Source: Flavobacterium pokkalii (GTDB taxonomy: Bacteria > Bacteroidota > Bacteroidia > Flavobacteriales > Flavobacteriaceae). From it: 64,000 nucleotides of DNA. Shown piece by piece: positions 19,319 to 27,862 of this stretch; position 1 is the stretch's first letter; each line of letters begins with the position of its first letter. The notes under the pieces were generated by a model, which did not search any database, was not told the DNA's origin, and saw only the letters and a program-made list of their open reading frames with translations. The translations under genes were made by a program, and so were the position numbers. The stretch lies in assembly GCF_014596575.1 (NCBI RefSeq), contig NZ_NASZ01000008.1, positions 1 to 64,000 of the forward strand. Reading direction: 5' to 3'.

Positions 19319-22300
19319 TTAATTTTTAACAATATACTTCACAATTCTATCATTTCCGTTTAGAATATGCAGCAAATAATTCCCCGAAGACACCCCTTCC
19401 ATCGACATTGATTGTATTTTATCCTTTATCTCCTGAATACGTATTTTTGTACCTAAAACATTGTATAATTCCAAAGTTGCACCAGTGTGAACTTCATTTA
19501 AGTTCACGTAGACAACTGAACTCACTGGATTTGGATATACTGTAATATTTCCAGAAGTCTTATTAGTACTTATTAAAGTTTTATCACTAGCTTCTTTATT
19601 AGTAGTACTTACACATGTCCCCAATTTATCTCCATGATTCAAATGGGACTGAACAGCTGTCGAACTTACACAAATCTCCTGACCATTATGACAAACCATC
19701 ACTTTGTCACCACTATTACCACATTGCACGTTTATCATTTTGATTTCAATTGTAACGGTAGTTTGACATGATTTTGCGTCAATTATTAATACGCTATAAA
19801 TTCCTGCCTGAGCAACAGCTATGGTTTGAGATTTTTGCCCTGAATTCCAAACATAACTATAAGGAGCAGTACCACCTGAAGGTATAGCAGTAATATTTAA
19901 CGATGATGGTCCATAACCTACATAAATAGTATTTTTTGCATCTATTGCTGCGTTCATCGCATATACATCCGGTATTACAGCAGTCAATTGCATTGGGTTT
20001 GTATCGTCACAGTCTAAATTGTTTGCCACACCACAAGCTACCGGAGCACCTGCCCCTAATCCATCACCATCATTATCTGCATATAAAAACTGCGTATCAT
20101 CACAATCAAGATTGTTAGTAGCATAAGCTTCCGGTGCTTCATTAACAGCAAGTAAAGCTATTGTACCCGATCCAAAACCATCCTTGTCTGCATCTACATA
20201 AAATAACTTATTCACAGTTAGCGGTTGTGTAACAGAAGTCGCTGCATTATAGATTTCATCTCCAGACTGCGAAGCTGTGATAATGGTTGTTCCTGCGCCA
20301 ACAATGTGAACTTTACCATCAAGAATTGTAGCAACTTCCGGATTAGAACTTGTATAACTTATCGTCAATCCTGAACTCGCAATAGCTCCGGCTGTAAAAT
20401 CAGCATCCTCCATTGTTTTTTCAGATAGGTTATTGAATGTAATACTCTGATCATTTTTAACCACCACAAGATTTCGTGTAACCATATCAGCTGAATAATA
20501 ATTAGCATCACCTGTTTGAGAAGCAGTAATTTCCGTAGTTCCAGCACCAACAATATGAATTTTTCCATTCACAATTATTGCTACATTTACATTTGAACTG
20601 GAATAAGTCATTGGCAAACCAGAGCTCGCTGTAGCAGGATCAAAATCCACATCACCCATTTTCTTTGTGGCCATTACAGGAAATGAGATTGTTTGATAAG
20701 CTGGTGCAATCAATGCTTGTAATTCAGACACAGACTTAACTGTCTTTACCCAATCAACCTGATAGTTAGTTTCTCCCGATGTAATATCTGCAATTTTAAA
20801 TTGAAAAGTAGAAAGAGCCGTTGGAGAACTTAATACAGCAGTTGAACCAAAACCAGTTTTAGACAAATCAAAATAATAGATATCATTACCTACTTTTCCT
20901 GTCCATTTGTTACTTCCATTACCGAATGATCCTAAATTTGAATCTAAAGTTATATTTGCGACTAAAGGCTTTTTAAATTTAATAGCTACAATTGGATAAT
21001 TAGTTGGATATAAGGTTACACCCGCCGTTTTTTTGATATCCCCTCGATAGGATCCATTTGTTTGTTTTGAAAGATTTACTCTTAATTGTCCATTATCTGT
21101 AGCAGCAATTGCTCCACTGGTAGCTGCATTCCATCCCTCTGTAGTTGATGTAAAATTATCATTTATTAATCCTGTAGCAGGATCTAATGCAACCAAATCA
21201 GCAACTGATTTAACCGTTTTTACCCAATCAACAGTATAATTTGTTTCACCGGAGGCAATATCAGCTACTTTAAACTGAAAAGTTGACAATGTGGTGGCAT
21301 CGATAGAAGATAACAAAACAGCCGATGAACCAAAACCAGTTTTAGTTAAGTCGTAATAATAAATTTCTTCTCCCTCTTTTCCTGTCCATTTGTTACTTCC
21401 ATTTCCATAAGATCCTAAATTGGTATCTAAAATAAAATTACAGCTTACAGGTTTTTTCATTTTAACTGCCAATATTGGAAAATTACCCGGATGAACAGTT
21501 GTTCCGTTTTTTTGCATATCTCCCCTACTTTTCCCATTAGATTGAAGAATTGTTGTAATTTTTAATTCCCCATTTTCACTAGTGGCAACAGAACCTGAAG
21601 TAACAGCTTTCCAATTATCTGTAGTTGTTGTGAAATTATCATCAATTAAACCTTCATTTGGAAAAGGATGATTAGCTGTAGCATTCAAATAAAAAAGTAG
21701 TGAACCATAACCCGGATTATCAGCTCCAAAAGGCGCTCCTTCCGGCCCCATTTTACCTAATACAGCCATGGTTTGAGGCATCGCCAAACCTTTACGGTAT
21801 ACATAATGATTGTAAGCAATTTCAAATACAGCTCTTAACTCACCTCTTCCATTGGGAGAAATAGCAGTTGGAGTATAATCTTGATAATTTTTTTCGCAAA
21901 AATCATAACTGGTTTGATAAGGCACATCCTGTCCCAAATTATATTGAGATGTATATTCATAACCTCTCATAATAGCGTTATTATTAGCTGAGTACAAATC
22001 TATGCCTTGTTTCAAGGCCATTTCTGCCAATTCAGCTAGGGAACCTATCGCCAACATTACATGTGGTTGATCTCGGTTACTTTCCTGCAATTGACCTGCA
22101 TCAGTAAGTACATAATTTTTGATACTTCCATTGCCGTCTCCGTAATAATAGTAGTTTACAGTTTTGTTAAACATAGCGGTATCTTCAGTAAATATGGCAA
22201 TTCCCATCAATGCTTTCATACAAATAATGTCCCAATTTCCATGAGCACAAGGTCTAAAATTACCTATGATAGGATAAAAAACAGATTTTAACATATTCTG

Positions 22301-23440
22301 ACATGCTAAAACTTTAGTTGATGACCACGCAGGATAGGTTGCTCGCATAATTTCTGCTGCATTGACCAACATAAATCCATACAATCCATTTAACTCTTCG
22401 TCTGCACCAATGATTGATTTTGTGGTGGCTGAATAAGCATCGATAATTTGAACTGCTTTTAAAGCATGGGCTTCATTACCTGTAATTTTATACATTAAAG
22501 AATTATAGTATGCAGCTAAAAAATCACTTTCGACATTATTTTTGACTGTTCCACCTGCAATACCATCTACGGTAATTGATGGATCTCTTGTTAAAGCTGT
22601 AAAAGGACCTTTCATCGTATAAGTAGCGGATGCTTTACCGGAAGCGATTAATTGCTGATAGCTTTGATACGGACGACTTACTTGGCGACTTACTAAATCT
22701 TTAATTCTATCCAAATCAGCAGCACTATGTAATAGTCCCGGGTGCACAAAATTTCCGCTAAATTCAAATTGAGGATTTGTATTCCCGGAAGGATTTAAAT
22801 AAGAACGTAAGGCATCTACAGAAGCAAATGATTTTACCCAGGATACTTCATAAAAAGTCTTATTAGCATCAATCTCCTCCTGAGACAAAACAATATCTGC
22901 TATTTTAAACTGAAAAGAAGTTAAAGTTGTTGGCTGAGTTGTAGAAAGCGTTGTTGTTCCTAATTTTCCTGTGGATAAATCCCAGTAATATACATTACCT
23001 GTATCTGTAGCTATTTTAGTTGCATTATTATTCACGCTATTGTAGGAACCTAAATTAGTATCAAAAAAATAATTACAACGGGGTGGCTTTGTAATTTTAA
23101 TCGCGATAATAGGATAAGAACCCGCATGAAAAGTTACCCCTCCATTTTTTCGAAAATCGGCACGGTATTTCCCTCCTGAAACCGGAGCAAAATTTACAAG
23201 ATACTTTCCATTTTGGATTTGCCCAGTTGATCCTGAAGTTACAGGAATCCAATTAAAGGTATTTCCCGTTGAGAAATCATCATTAATCAATCCTGTTTGT
23301 GCTTCTATTTTTACAAAAGGTAAAAACAGTATCAACATACTAATGTAGCCCAAGTTAATAAATCGGCTTTGTTTTTTACTGTCAGTTTTAAAAAATACTG
23401 ACTTAAAAAGAGAAATCAATAAAGTAGTTTTTTGGTTCAT
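19319..23440 (-). CDS. Multidomain secreted lyase: alginate-lyase-like domain, repeated binding modules, type IX sorting signal
   Basis: The 1373-residue protein has a signal region ending near residue 48. Approximate order: a beta-rich module (50-225, GLINDDFSTG...); an alginate-lyase-like alpha/alpha-toroid domain (230-595, HPGLLHSAADLDRI, NAAEIMR, CAHGNWDIICMKALMGIAIF, NRDQPHVMLAIG, NGRGELR); two more copies of the first module (597-755 and 757-912); two Ig-like repeats (913-1075, TYSSSNVNVAII); an Asp-rich calcium-binding-like stretch (DADKDGFGSG); a SprB-like repeat; a Cys motif (VMVCHNGQEICV); and a type A type IX sorting domain (VYPNPVSSVVYVNL, 1293-1373). The catalytic part is similar to the 423-residue lyase at 43144-44415. 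Cleavage of a uronic-acid backbone outside the cell is inferred; PL38-like is a guess. Confidence 0.85.
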   Translation of the reverse strand: MNQKTTLLISLFKSVFFKTDSKKQSRFINLGYISMLILFLPFVKIEAQTGLINDDFSTGNTFNWIPVTSGSTGQIQNGKYLVNFAPVSGGKYRADFRKNGGVTFHAGSYPIIAIKITKPPRCNYFFDTNLGSYNSVNNNATKIATDTGNVYYWDLSTGKLGTTTLSTTQPTTLTSFQFKIADIVLSQEEIDANKTFYEVSWVKSFASVDALRSYLNPSGNTNPQFEFSGNFVHPGLLHSAADLDRIKDLVSRQVSRPYQSYQQLIASGKASATYTMKGPFTALTRDPSITVDGIAGGTVKNNVESDFLAAYYNSLMYKITGNEAHALKAVQIIDAYSATTKSIIGADEELNGLYGFMLVNAAEIMRATYPAWSSTKVLACQNMLKSVFYPIIGNFRPCAHGNWDIICMKALMGIAIFTEDTAMFNKTVNYYYYGDGNGSIKNYVLTDAGQLQESNRDQPHVMLAIGSLAELAEMALKQGIDLYSANNNAIMRGYEYTSQYNLGQDVPYQTSYDFCEKNYQDYTPTAISPNGRGELRAVFEIAYNHYVYRKGLAMPQTMAVLGKMGPEGAPFGADNPGYGSLLFYLNATANHPFPNEGLIDDNFTTTTDNWKAVTSGSVATSENGELKITTILQSNGKSRGDMQKNGTTVHPGNFPILAVKMKKPVSCNFILDTNLGSYGNGSNKWTGKEGEEIYYYDLTKTGFGSSAVLLSSIDATTLSTFQFKVADIASGETNYTVDWVKTVKSVADLVALDPATGLINDNFTSTTEGWNAATSGAIAATDNGQLRVNLSKQTNGSYRGDIKKTAGVTLYPTNYPIVAIKFKKPLVANITLDSNLGSFGNGSNKWTGKVGNDIYYFDLSKTGFGSTAVLSSPTALSTFQFKIADITSGETNYQVDWVKTVKSVSELQALIAPAYQTISFPVMATKKMGDVDFDPATASSGLPMTYSSSNVNVAIIVNGKIHIVGAGTTEITASQTGDANYYSADMVTRNLVVVKNDQSITFNNLSEKTMEDADFTAGAIASSGLTISYTSSNPEVATILDGKVHIVGAGTTIITASQSGDEIYNAATSVTQPLTVNKLFYVDADKDGFGSGTIALLAVNEAPEAYATNNLDCDDTQFLYADNDGDGLGAGAPVACGVANNLDCDDTNPMQLTAVIPDVYAMNAAIDAKNTIYVGYGPSSLNITAIPSGGTAPYSYVWNSGQKSQTIAVAQAGIYSVLIIDAKSCQTTVTIEIKMINVQCGNSGDKVMVCHNGQEICVSSTAVQSHLNHGDKLGTCVSTTNKEASDKTLISTNKTSGNITVYPNPVSSVVYVNLNEVHTGATLELYNVLGTKIRIQEIKDKIQSMSMEGVSSGNYLLHILNGNDRIVKYIVKN

Positions 23441-23759
23441 TTTTAGAGTGTTAAATTTTCTAATTCTTTTTTAGTGGTCGGTGTTGGTTTTAGATTTACA
23501 GATATCAAAACAGATTATGACATCTTACTTTTTTTCATTTTATCATAGGCTAACTATTTTAATTAAACGTTTATAACTGAACTATATATCACTCATTATC
23601 AACCGTTCTAAATTAGCTTAAAGGAATCACCATAACTATAAATCATCGTCCATAATGCATAAATTAGCATCCATTTTTAAAATAATTGAACTAAAAAAAC
23701 TAAGAAGTTAATGGTTCTCCTTTTCTACCAAAACTTCATTAATCCTGTTTAAAAAAAAT

Positions 23760-23794
23760 GCCCAAATCATATCCTGTTCAGATATAATTTGGGC
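23760..23794. terminator. Bidirectional terminator after the GH127-to-cupin operon
   Basis: A 14-bp stem (GCCCAAATTATATC against GATATGATTTGGGC, one G-U pair) carries T-rich flanks on both strands. It follows the cupin gene on the minus strand and isolates the 1373-residue lyase gene, whose promoter must lie in 23441-23759. No clear −7 box was found there. Confidence 0.8.
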
Positions 23795-23891
23795 AAAAAA
23801 TAAATTCTATAAAAAACTGCTAAAACAAATCCCAATTAAATTAATAACTTATTATTCAAAACAATAAGCTAAAAAATTTAGCATTGGCTAA

Positions 23892-24419
23892 CTACCTACC
23901 AAAATCGTCTTGTAAACGAACGATATCTTCCTCATCAGACGGATTTTCAGGATCGGTATGTTGCCATATTTCAGCAACGATACCCCAGGAATCCAAACCA
24001 ATTAAGCGGTGACGTTCTCCTTTATCCATTTGGATAAAATCACCCGGAACAAGACTTTGTACATCTCCTTCTTCATCCGTCAGACTGGTCTTTACTCCTA
24101 CAATTCCGGCTACTATTTTCCAAATTTCAGCTCTTCGAAAATGATATTGCCAAGACAATCTTTTATTTGGAGCCACCACTAAAATTTTTGGACTTAACTT
24201 ATTGGTAATTTTAATCGAATCCATCTCAAGATGTGGAAAATATTTAGCTGCAAAAACTGCTGCCTGACCTTCGTCAATTACGAAAAAACCTCCCCAAGGT
24301 CTAAAATTATCTTTCTTGACAACCGTAAAATTTTCTTTTTTTAATTCAGCTTCAATTTGATTAAAAACCAGCTCTTTAGTATTATTTTTATCTGTATTAA
24401 TATCCATTAATCTATTCAT
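23892..24419 (-). CDS. Cupin protein related to type II phosphomannose isomerases
   Basis: The 175-residue single-domain cupin has FRPWGGFFVID (about residue 40), WQYHFRRAEIWKIVAG (about 90-105, metal-ligand region) and FIQMDKGERHRLIGLD (about 130-145). The pattern resembles the C-terminal cupin of mannose-6-phosphate isomerase/GMP proteins, often labelled phosphoheptose isomerase in related genomes. Its place after a KduD-type dehydrogenase suggests a role in isomerising a uronate or sugar intermediate in the cytoplasm; no signal peptide is present. The ATG overlaps the SDR gene by 8 bp; an internal ATG at 24407 is possible. The substrate is not determinable. Confidence 0.7.
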   Translation of the reverse strand: MNRLMDINTDKNNTKELVFNQIEAELKKENFTVVKKDNFRPWGGFFVIDEGQAAVFAAKYFPHLEMDSIKITNKLSPKILVVAPNKRLSWQYHFRRAEIWKIVAGIVGVKTSLTDEEGDVQSLVPGDFIQMDKGERHRLIGLDSWGIVAEIWQHTDPENPSDEEDIVRLQDDFGR

Positions 24420-25197
24420 TTGAAGGTTTTCCGATGGTAGCTAAAATTCCACCATCCACATAAATCACCTGACCGTTCACAAAATTACTCGCATCAGAAG
24501 CCAGGAAAACTGCTGTTCCCGCTAAATCTTCCGGATCACCCCAACGACCTGCAGGTGTTCTTCCTATAATAAATTCATTGAAGGGATGACCATCTACACG
24601 AATTGGTGCTGTTTGCGAAGTCGCAAAATAACCCGGACCAATTGCATTTACCTGAATATTGTATTTTGCCCATTCGGTCGCAAGGTTTCTGGTTAACATT
24701 TTTAAACCTCCTTTAGCTGAAGCATAAGCACTGACATTGTCACGCCCTAACTCACTCATCATCGAACAGATATTAATAATCTTTCCAGACTGACGGGCAA
24801 TCATCCCTTTAGCCACTAATTTTGACATAATAAACGGACCTACTAAATCCACATCAATCACTTTTCTGAAATCAGAAACTGGCATATCAATAGCTAATAC
24901 GCGCATAATAATTCCTGCATTGTTCACTAAAATGTCAATTTTACCGTGATTAGCTTCAATCTCTGCCACTTTCTTTTCAGCATCAAGCTCATCAGTTACA
25001 TCAAACACATATCCAGTAGCTTTATAACCTGCATTTCTGTATTGTTCAATCGCCACATCTAAAGGTTCCTGCACATTATTAGTAATAATTAACTCTGCTC
25101 CTGCTTTGGCTAAACCTTCTGCCATTGCCATTCCTAATCCGTGTATTCCTCCGGTAACCATAGCTGTTTTACCTTCAAGACTAAATAAATTTGTCAT
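24412..25197 (-). CDS. SDR-family dehydrogenase, KduD / gluconate 5-dehydrogenase type
   Basis: This 261-residue classical short-chain dehydrogenase has the cofactor motif TGGIHGLG (about 15-22), NNAG (about 92), Ser in CSMMSE, and Y-x3-K in SAYASAK (Tyr about 154). A C-terminal YVDGG motif is typical of KduD and gluconate 5-dehydrogenases. In uronate breakdown such enzymes interconvert 5-keto-4-deoxyuronate products or reduce 4-deoxy-hexoseulose uronate, which fits the lyase and GH88 genes of this PUL. The reaction direction and cofactor cannot be read from sequence. It lies between the porter and the cupin. Confidence 0.85.
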   Translation of the reverse strand: MTNLFSLEGKTAMVTGGIHGLGMAMAEGLAKAGAELIITNNVQEPLDVAIEQYRNAGYKATGYVFDVTDELDAEKKVAEIEANHGKIDILVNNAGIIMRVLAIDMPVSDFRKVIDVDLVGPFIMSKLVAKGMIARQSGKIINICSMMSELGRDNVSAYASAKGGLKMLTRNLATEWAKYNIQVNAIGPGYFATSQTAPIRVDGHPFNEFIIGRTPAGRWGDPEDLAGTAVFLASDASNFVNGQVIYVDGGILATIGKPSNE

Positions 25198-25227
25198 TCT
25201 TTATTATATATTAGTTATTAGTTTCAC

Positions 25228-26553
25228 TTATTTTGTTGCCAGACTTTCTGACAATTCCTCTAAAGTTTTCCCTTTAGTTTCCGGCATTTTAAAGAATACC
25301 CAAAGCAATTGCCAAACCATCATTAGACAGAAAATACCAAACACTGTTGTAGAGCCAATTTCTTTAAACAAAAACGGAATGAATGAAGGGATTAAAGCTG
25401 CCAATACCCAATGAACTGAGGTTCCAAAAGAAGTACCGGCTGCTCTTAATTTATTTGGGAATAATTCAGATATAAAAACCCAAATTACAGACCCCTGGCC
25501 TACTGCATGAGAAGCGATAAATAAAAAGAAAAACACCGGGACAGCCATACCTTTCCACTCAAAATAAAAAGCCAGTGTTACTAATCCTAAAGACACTATA
25601 TAACCAACAGATCCCAAATACATCAACGTTTTACGTCCATACTTATCAATTAAAGAAATACCTATTAGTGTAAAAATCAAGTTAACAATTCCAATCCCAA
25701 TACTGCTAAAAAACGATGCTGATTTTTCCAAACCGGCCAATTCAAAAATACGTGGCGCATAATACAAGAAAGCATTAATCCCTGAAAACTGATTGAATAA
25801 TGCGATGAAAAAAGCCAGCATCAGTGGTTTGCGATATTTTTTCATAAAAATAGACTCATCAGCTATTTCTTGTCCTTTTTCATTTTCCATAGCTTTTATT
25901 TCCTCAGCTACTTCTTCCTCTGTATTCACCAAACGTAATATTTCAACCGCTTTCTCTTTGTCTTTTTTATATTCATAAATCCAACGCGGACTTTCGGGAA
26001 TTCCAAAAACTAATAAAGTATAAATTAAAGCCGGAGCAGATTGCACTCCCAACATCCAACGCCAGGAATTCTCTCCTATATCCTGCAACAAATAATTAGA
26101 CAAAAAAGCGATTAGAATACCAAACACAATATTAAATTGGTACAAGGCTACCAATTTCCCTCTGTCTTTAGCAGGAGCAATTTCCGAAACATAGGTTGGT
26201 GCTGCAATCGTGGAAGCTCCAATTCCTAATCCTCCTAAGAATCTAAAAATTGAAAAAATGATGGAGTCATTAGCCAGTGCGGTACCCACTGCGGAAAGAA
26301 AAAATAAAATTCCTATCAAAATTAAAGTTTTCTTTCTACCTAATGCATTTGTAGGTATAGCACCAAAAACAGCACCTATTACTGTTCCCCAAAGTGCTGA
26401 TGACATCACCACCAAACCATGATATAATTCAGATGAATTCCATAATTGCTGTAATTGTTTATCGGCTCCTGAAATTACTACGGTATCAAAACCAAATAGA
26501 AAACCGGCTAAGGCTACAACTATAGACCAGTATATTATTTTTTTATTGTTCAT
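25228..26553 (-). CDS. MFS sugar porter (inner membrane)
   Basis: The 441-residue protein of the major facilitator sugar porter family has twelve hydrophobic segments. Signatures include GRKKTLILIG after TM2-3, PESPRWIYEYKKDKEKA at the end of the first half, FNQFSGINAFLYYAPRIFE in TM7, DKYGRKTLMYLG and the C-terminal PETKGKTLEEL. It presumably imports a mono- or disaccharide, perhaps a unsaturated or free uronate, released in the periplasm by GH88, GH127 and others. It sits 30 bp upstream of the SDR gene in the same operon. Confidence 0.92.
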   Translation of the reverse strand: MNNKKIIYWSIVVALAGFLFGFDTVVISGADKQLQQLWNSSELYHGLVVMSSALWGTVIGAVFGAIPTNALGRKKTLILIGILFFLSAVGTALANDSIIFSIFRFLGGLGIGASTIAAPTYVSEIAPAKDRGKLVALYQFNIVFGILIAFLSNYLLQDIGENSWRWMLGVQSAPALIYTLLVFGIPESPRWIYEYKKDKEKAVEILRLVNTEEEVAEEIKAMENEKGQEIADESIFMKKYRKPLMLAFFIALFNQFSGINAFLYYAPRIFELAGLEKSASFFSSIGIGIVNLIFTLIGISLIDKYGRKTLMYLGSVGYIVSLGLVTLAFYFEWKGMAVPVFFFLFIASHAVGQGSVIWVFISELFPNKLRAAGTSFGTSVHWVLAALIPSFIPFLFKEIGSTTVFGIFCLMMVWQLLWVFFKMPETKGKTLEELSESLATK

Positions 26554-26595
26554 TTTTAATTTTTATTTTTTGGATTGGTTATAATTTATTTATTT

Positions 26596-27840
26596 TTAGT
26601 CAAAGCTAGATGTCAATAAAGGGGCATTACCTGCTTTCATTTTTTTATACCTTAATAAGGCTTCTACATAATAATAATCGGCGTAAATAATCGAATAATC
26701 GATTTCGGAACCAGCCGGTTTATGTCCTGTAGAATGTAACAATAATGCAGTATTTTTATCTCTGCTTTGGTAACTATCTGAAAGCTCTTTTAGCATTCCT
26801 TCGGCCTTATCTAAATATTCTTTAGCTAAAACAGCATCCTGCGTATAAGTTGATAATTCCAAGAGTGCCGAAGCCACCACTGCCGCTGCCGAAGCATCTC
26901 TAGGTGCTTTGGGAATTGTTGGATCATCAAAATCCCAATATGGAATTAAATCCTTTGGCAATCGGTCTAAATATACGCGGGTTACTTTATGAGCGAAATC
27001 AAGAAATTTAGGATCTTTAGTTTCCCTGTAAACCATGGTATAACCATAAATAGCCCAGGACTGCCCACGAGCCCACATACTACTGTCACTATAGCCCTGA
27101 TGGGTAACCGCTTTTATTTTCTTACCTGTCTCCTTATCATATACCACTGCGTGATATGAAGTATAGTCTGGTCGGAAATGATTGTCCATCGTAACTGTAG
27201 CATGACTAACAGCCATATCGTATAACTTTTTACTTCCTCCGTTTTTAGAAGCCCAAAACAACAATTCCAAATTAATCATGTTGTCCATAATCGTATTATG
27301 CTGTGGCCATTCCATATTGGGAACTTCTCTTGGCCAGGACAAAATTGTTCCTACTTTGGGATTAAAAAGTGTTGCCAATGTATCGGCTGTTTTTAAAATT
27401 ACCTTTTTATACTCCGGATTTTTAGTTAAACGATACCCATTACCATAGCTAGTAAAAACCTGAAAACCTAAATCGTGATCCAGAGCCGGAGTAACAGAAA
27501 GTGGTGCTAAATAATTGGTAAATTTATCAGCCGCTGTTTCCCATTTTTGATCTCCTGTAGATTCGTATAAATACCATAGTTCTCCAGGCCAGAAACCACT
27601 GGTCCAGTCTGTAAAATCCACATATTTCCATTGTTTACTATCCGGAGCAATATTCCTGGGAATAGATGAGCCATCATTGGGTATTAATTTCAAAGCATCT
27701 GAAGATTGTTTGACACAATAAGTTAATTGTGCATCTACATCAAATCCTTTATCTGATTTGTTATTTGTAATAGTACTTCCACAACCCACCAGCATTAAAG
27801 TTGCAAAAAGGGAGCCTGCAATTTGTTTTTTTAAATTCAT
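26596..27840 (-). CDS. GH88 unsaturated glucuronyl hydrolase, predicted lipoprotein
   Basis: The 414-residue protein has a lipoprotein signal (LFATLMLVGCGS). The alpha/alpha-barrel shows GH88 motifs: FTDWTSGFWPGELWYLYE, LDHDLGFQVFTSYGNGYRLT (first Asp), NTIMDNMINLELLFWA (second Asp), GYSDSSMWARGQSWAIYGY and PRDASAAAVVASALLEL. GH88 enzymes hydrate the terminal unsaturated uronic acid left by polysaccharide lyases, releasing 4-deoxy-uronate. This links the three lyases of the locus to the SDR and cupin. The lipid anchor places it in the periplasm or on the outer membrane. Confidence 0.93.
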   Translation of the reverse strand: MNLKKQIAGSLFATLMLVGCGSTITNNKSDKGFDVDAQLTYCVKQSSDALKLIPNDGSSIPRNIAPDSKQWKYVDFTDWTSGFWPGELWYLYESTGDQKWETAADKFTNYLAPLSVTPALDHDLGFQVFTSYGNGYRLTKNPEYKKVILKTADTLATLFNPKVGTILSWPREVPNMEWPQHNTIMDNMINLELLFWASKNGGSKKLYDMAVSHATVTMDNHFRPDYTSYHAVVYDKETGKKIKAVTHQGYSDSSMWARGQSWAIYGYTMVYRETKDPKFLDFAHKVTRVYLDRLPKDLIPYWDFDDPTIPKAPRDASAAAVVASALLELSTYTQDAVLAKEYLDKAEGMLKELSDSYQSRDKNTALLLHSTGHKPAGSEIDYSIIYADYYYVEALLRYKKMKAGNAPLLTSSFD

Positions 27841-27862
27841 AATATATTCCGCTAAATCTTTA

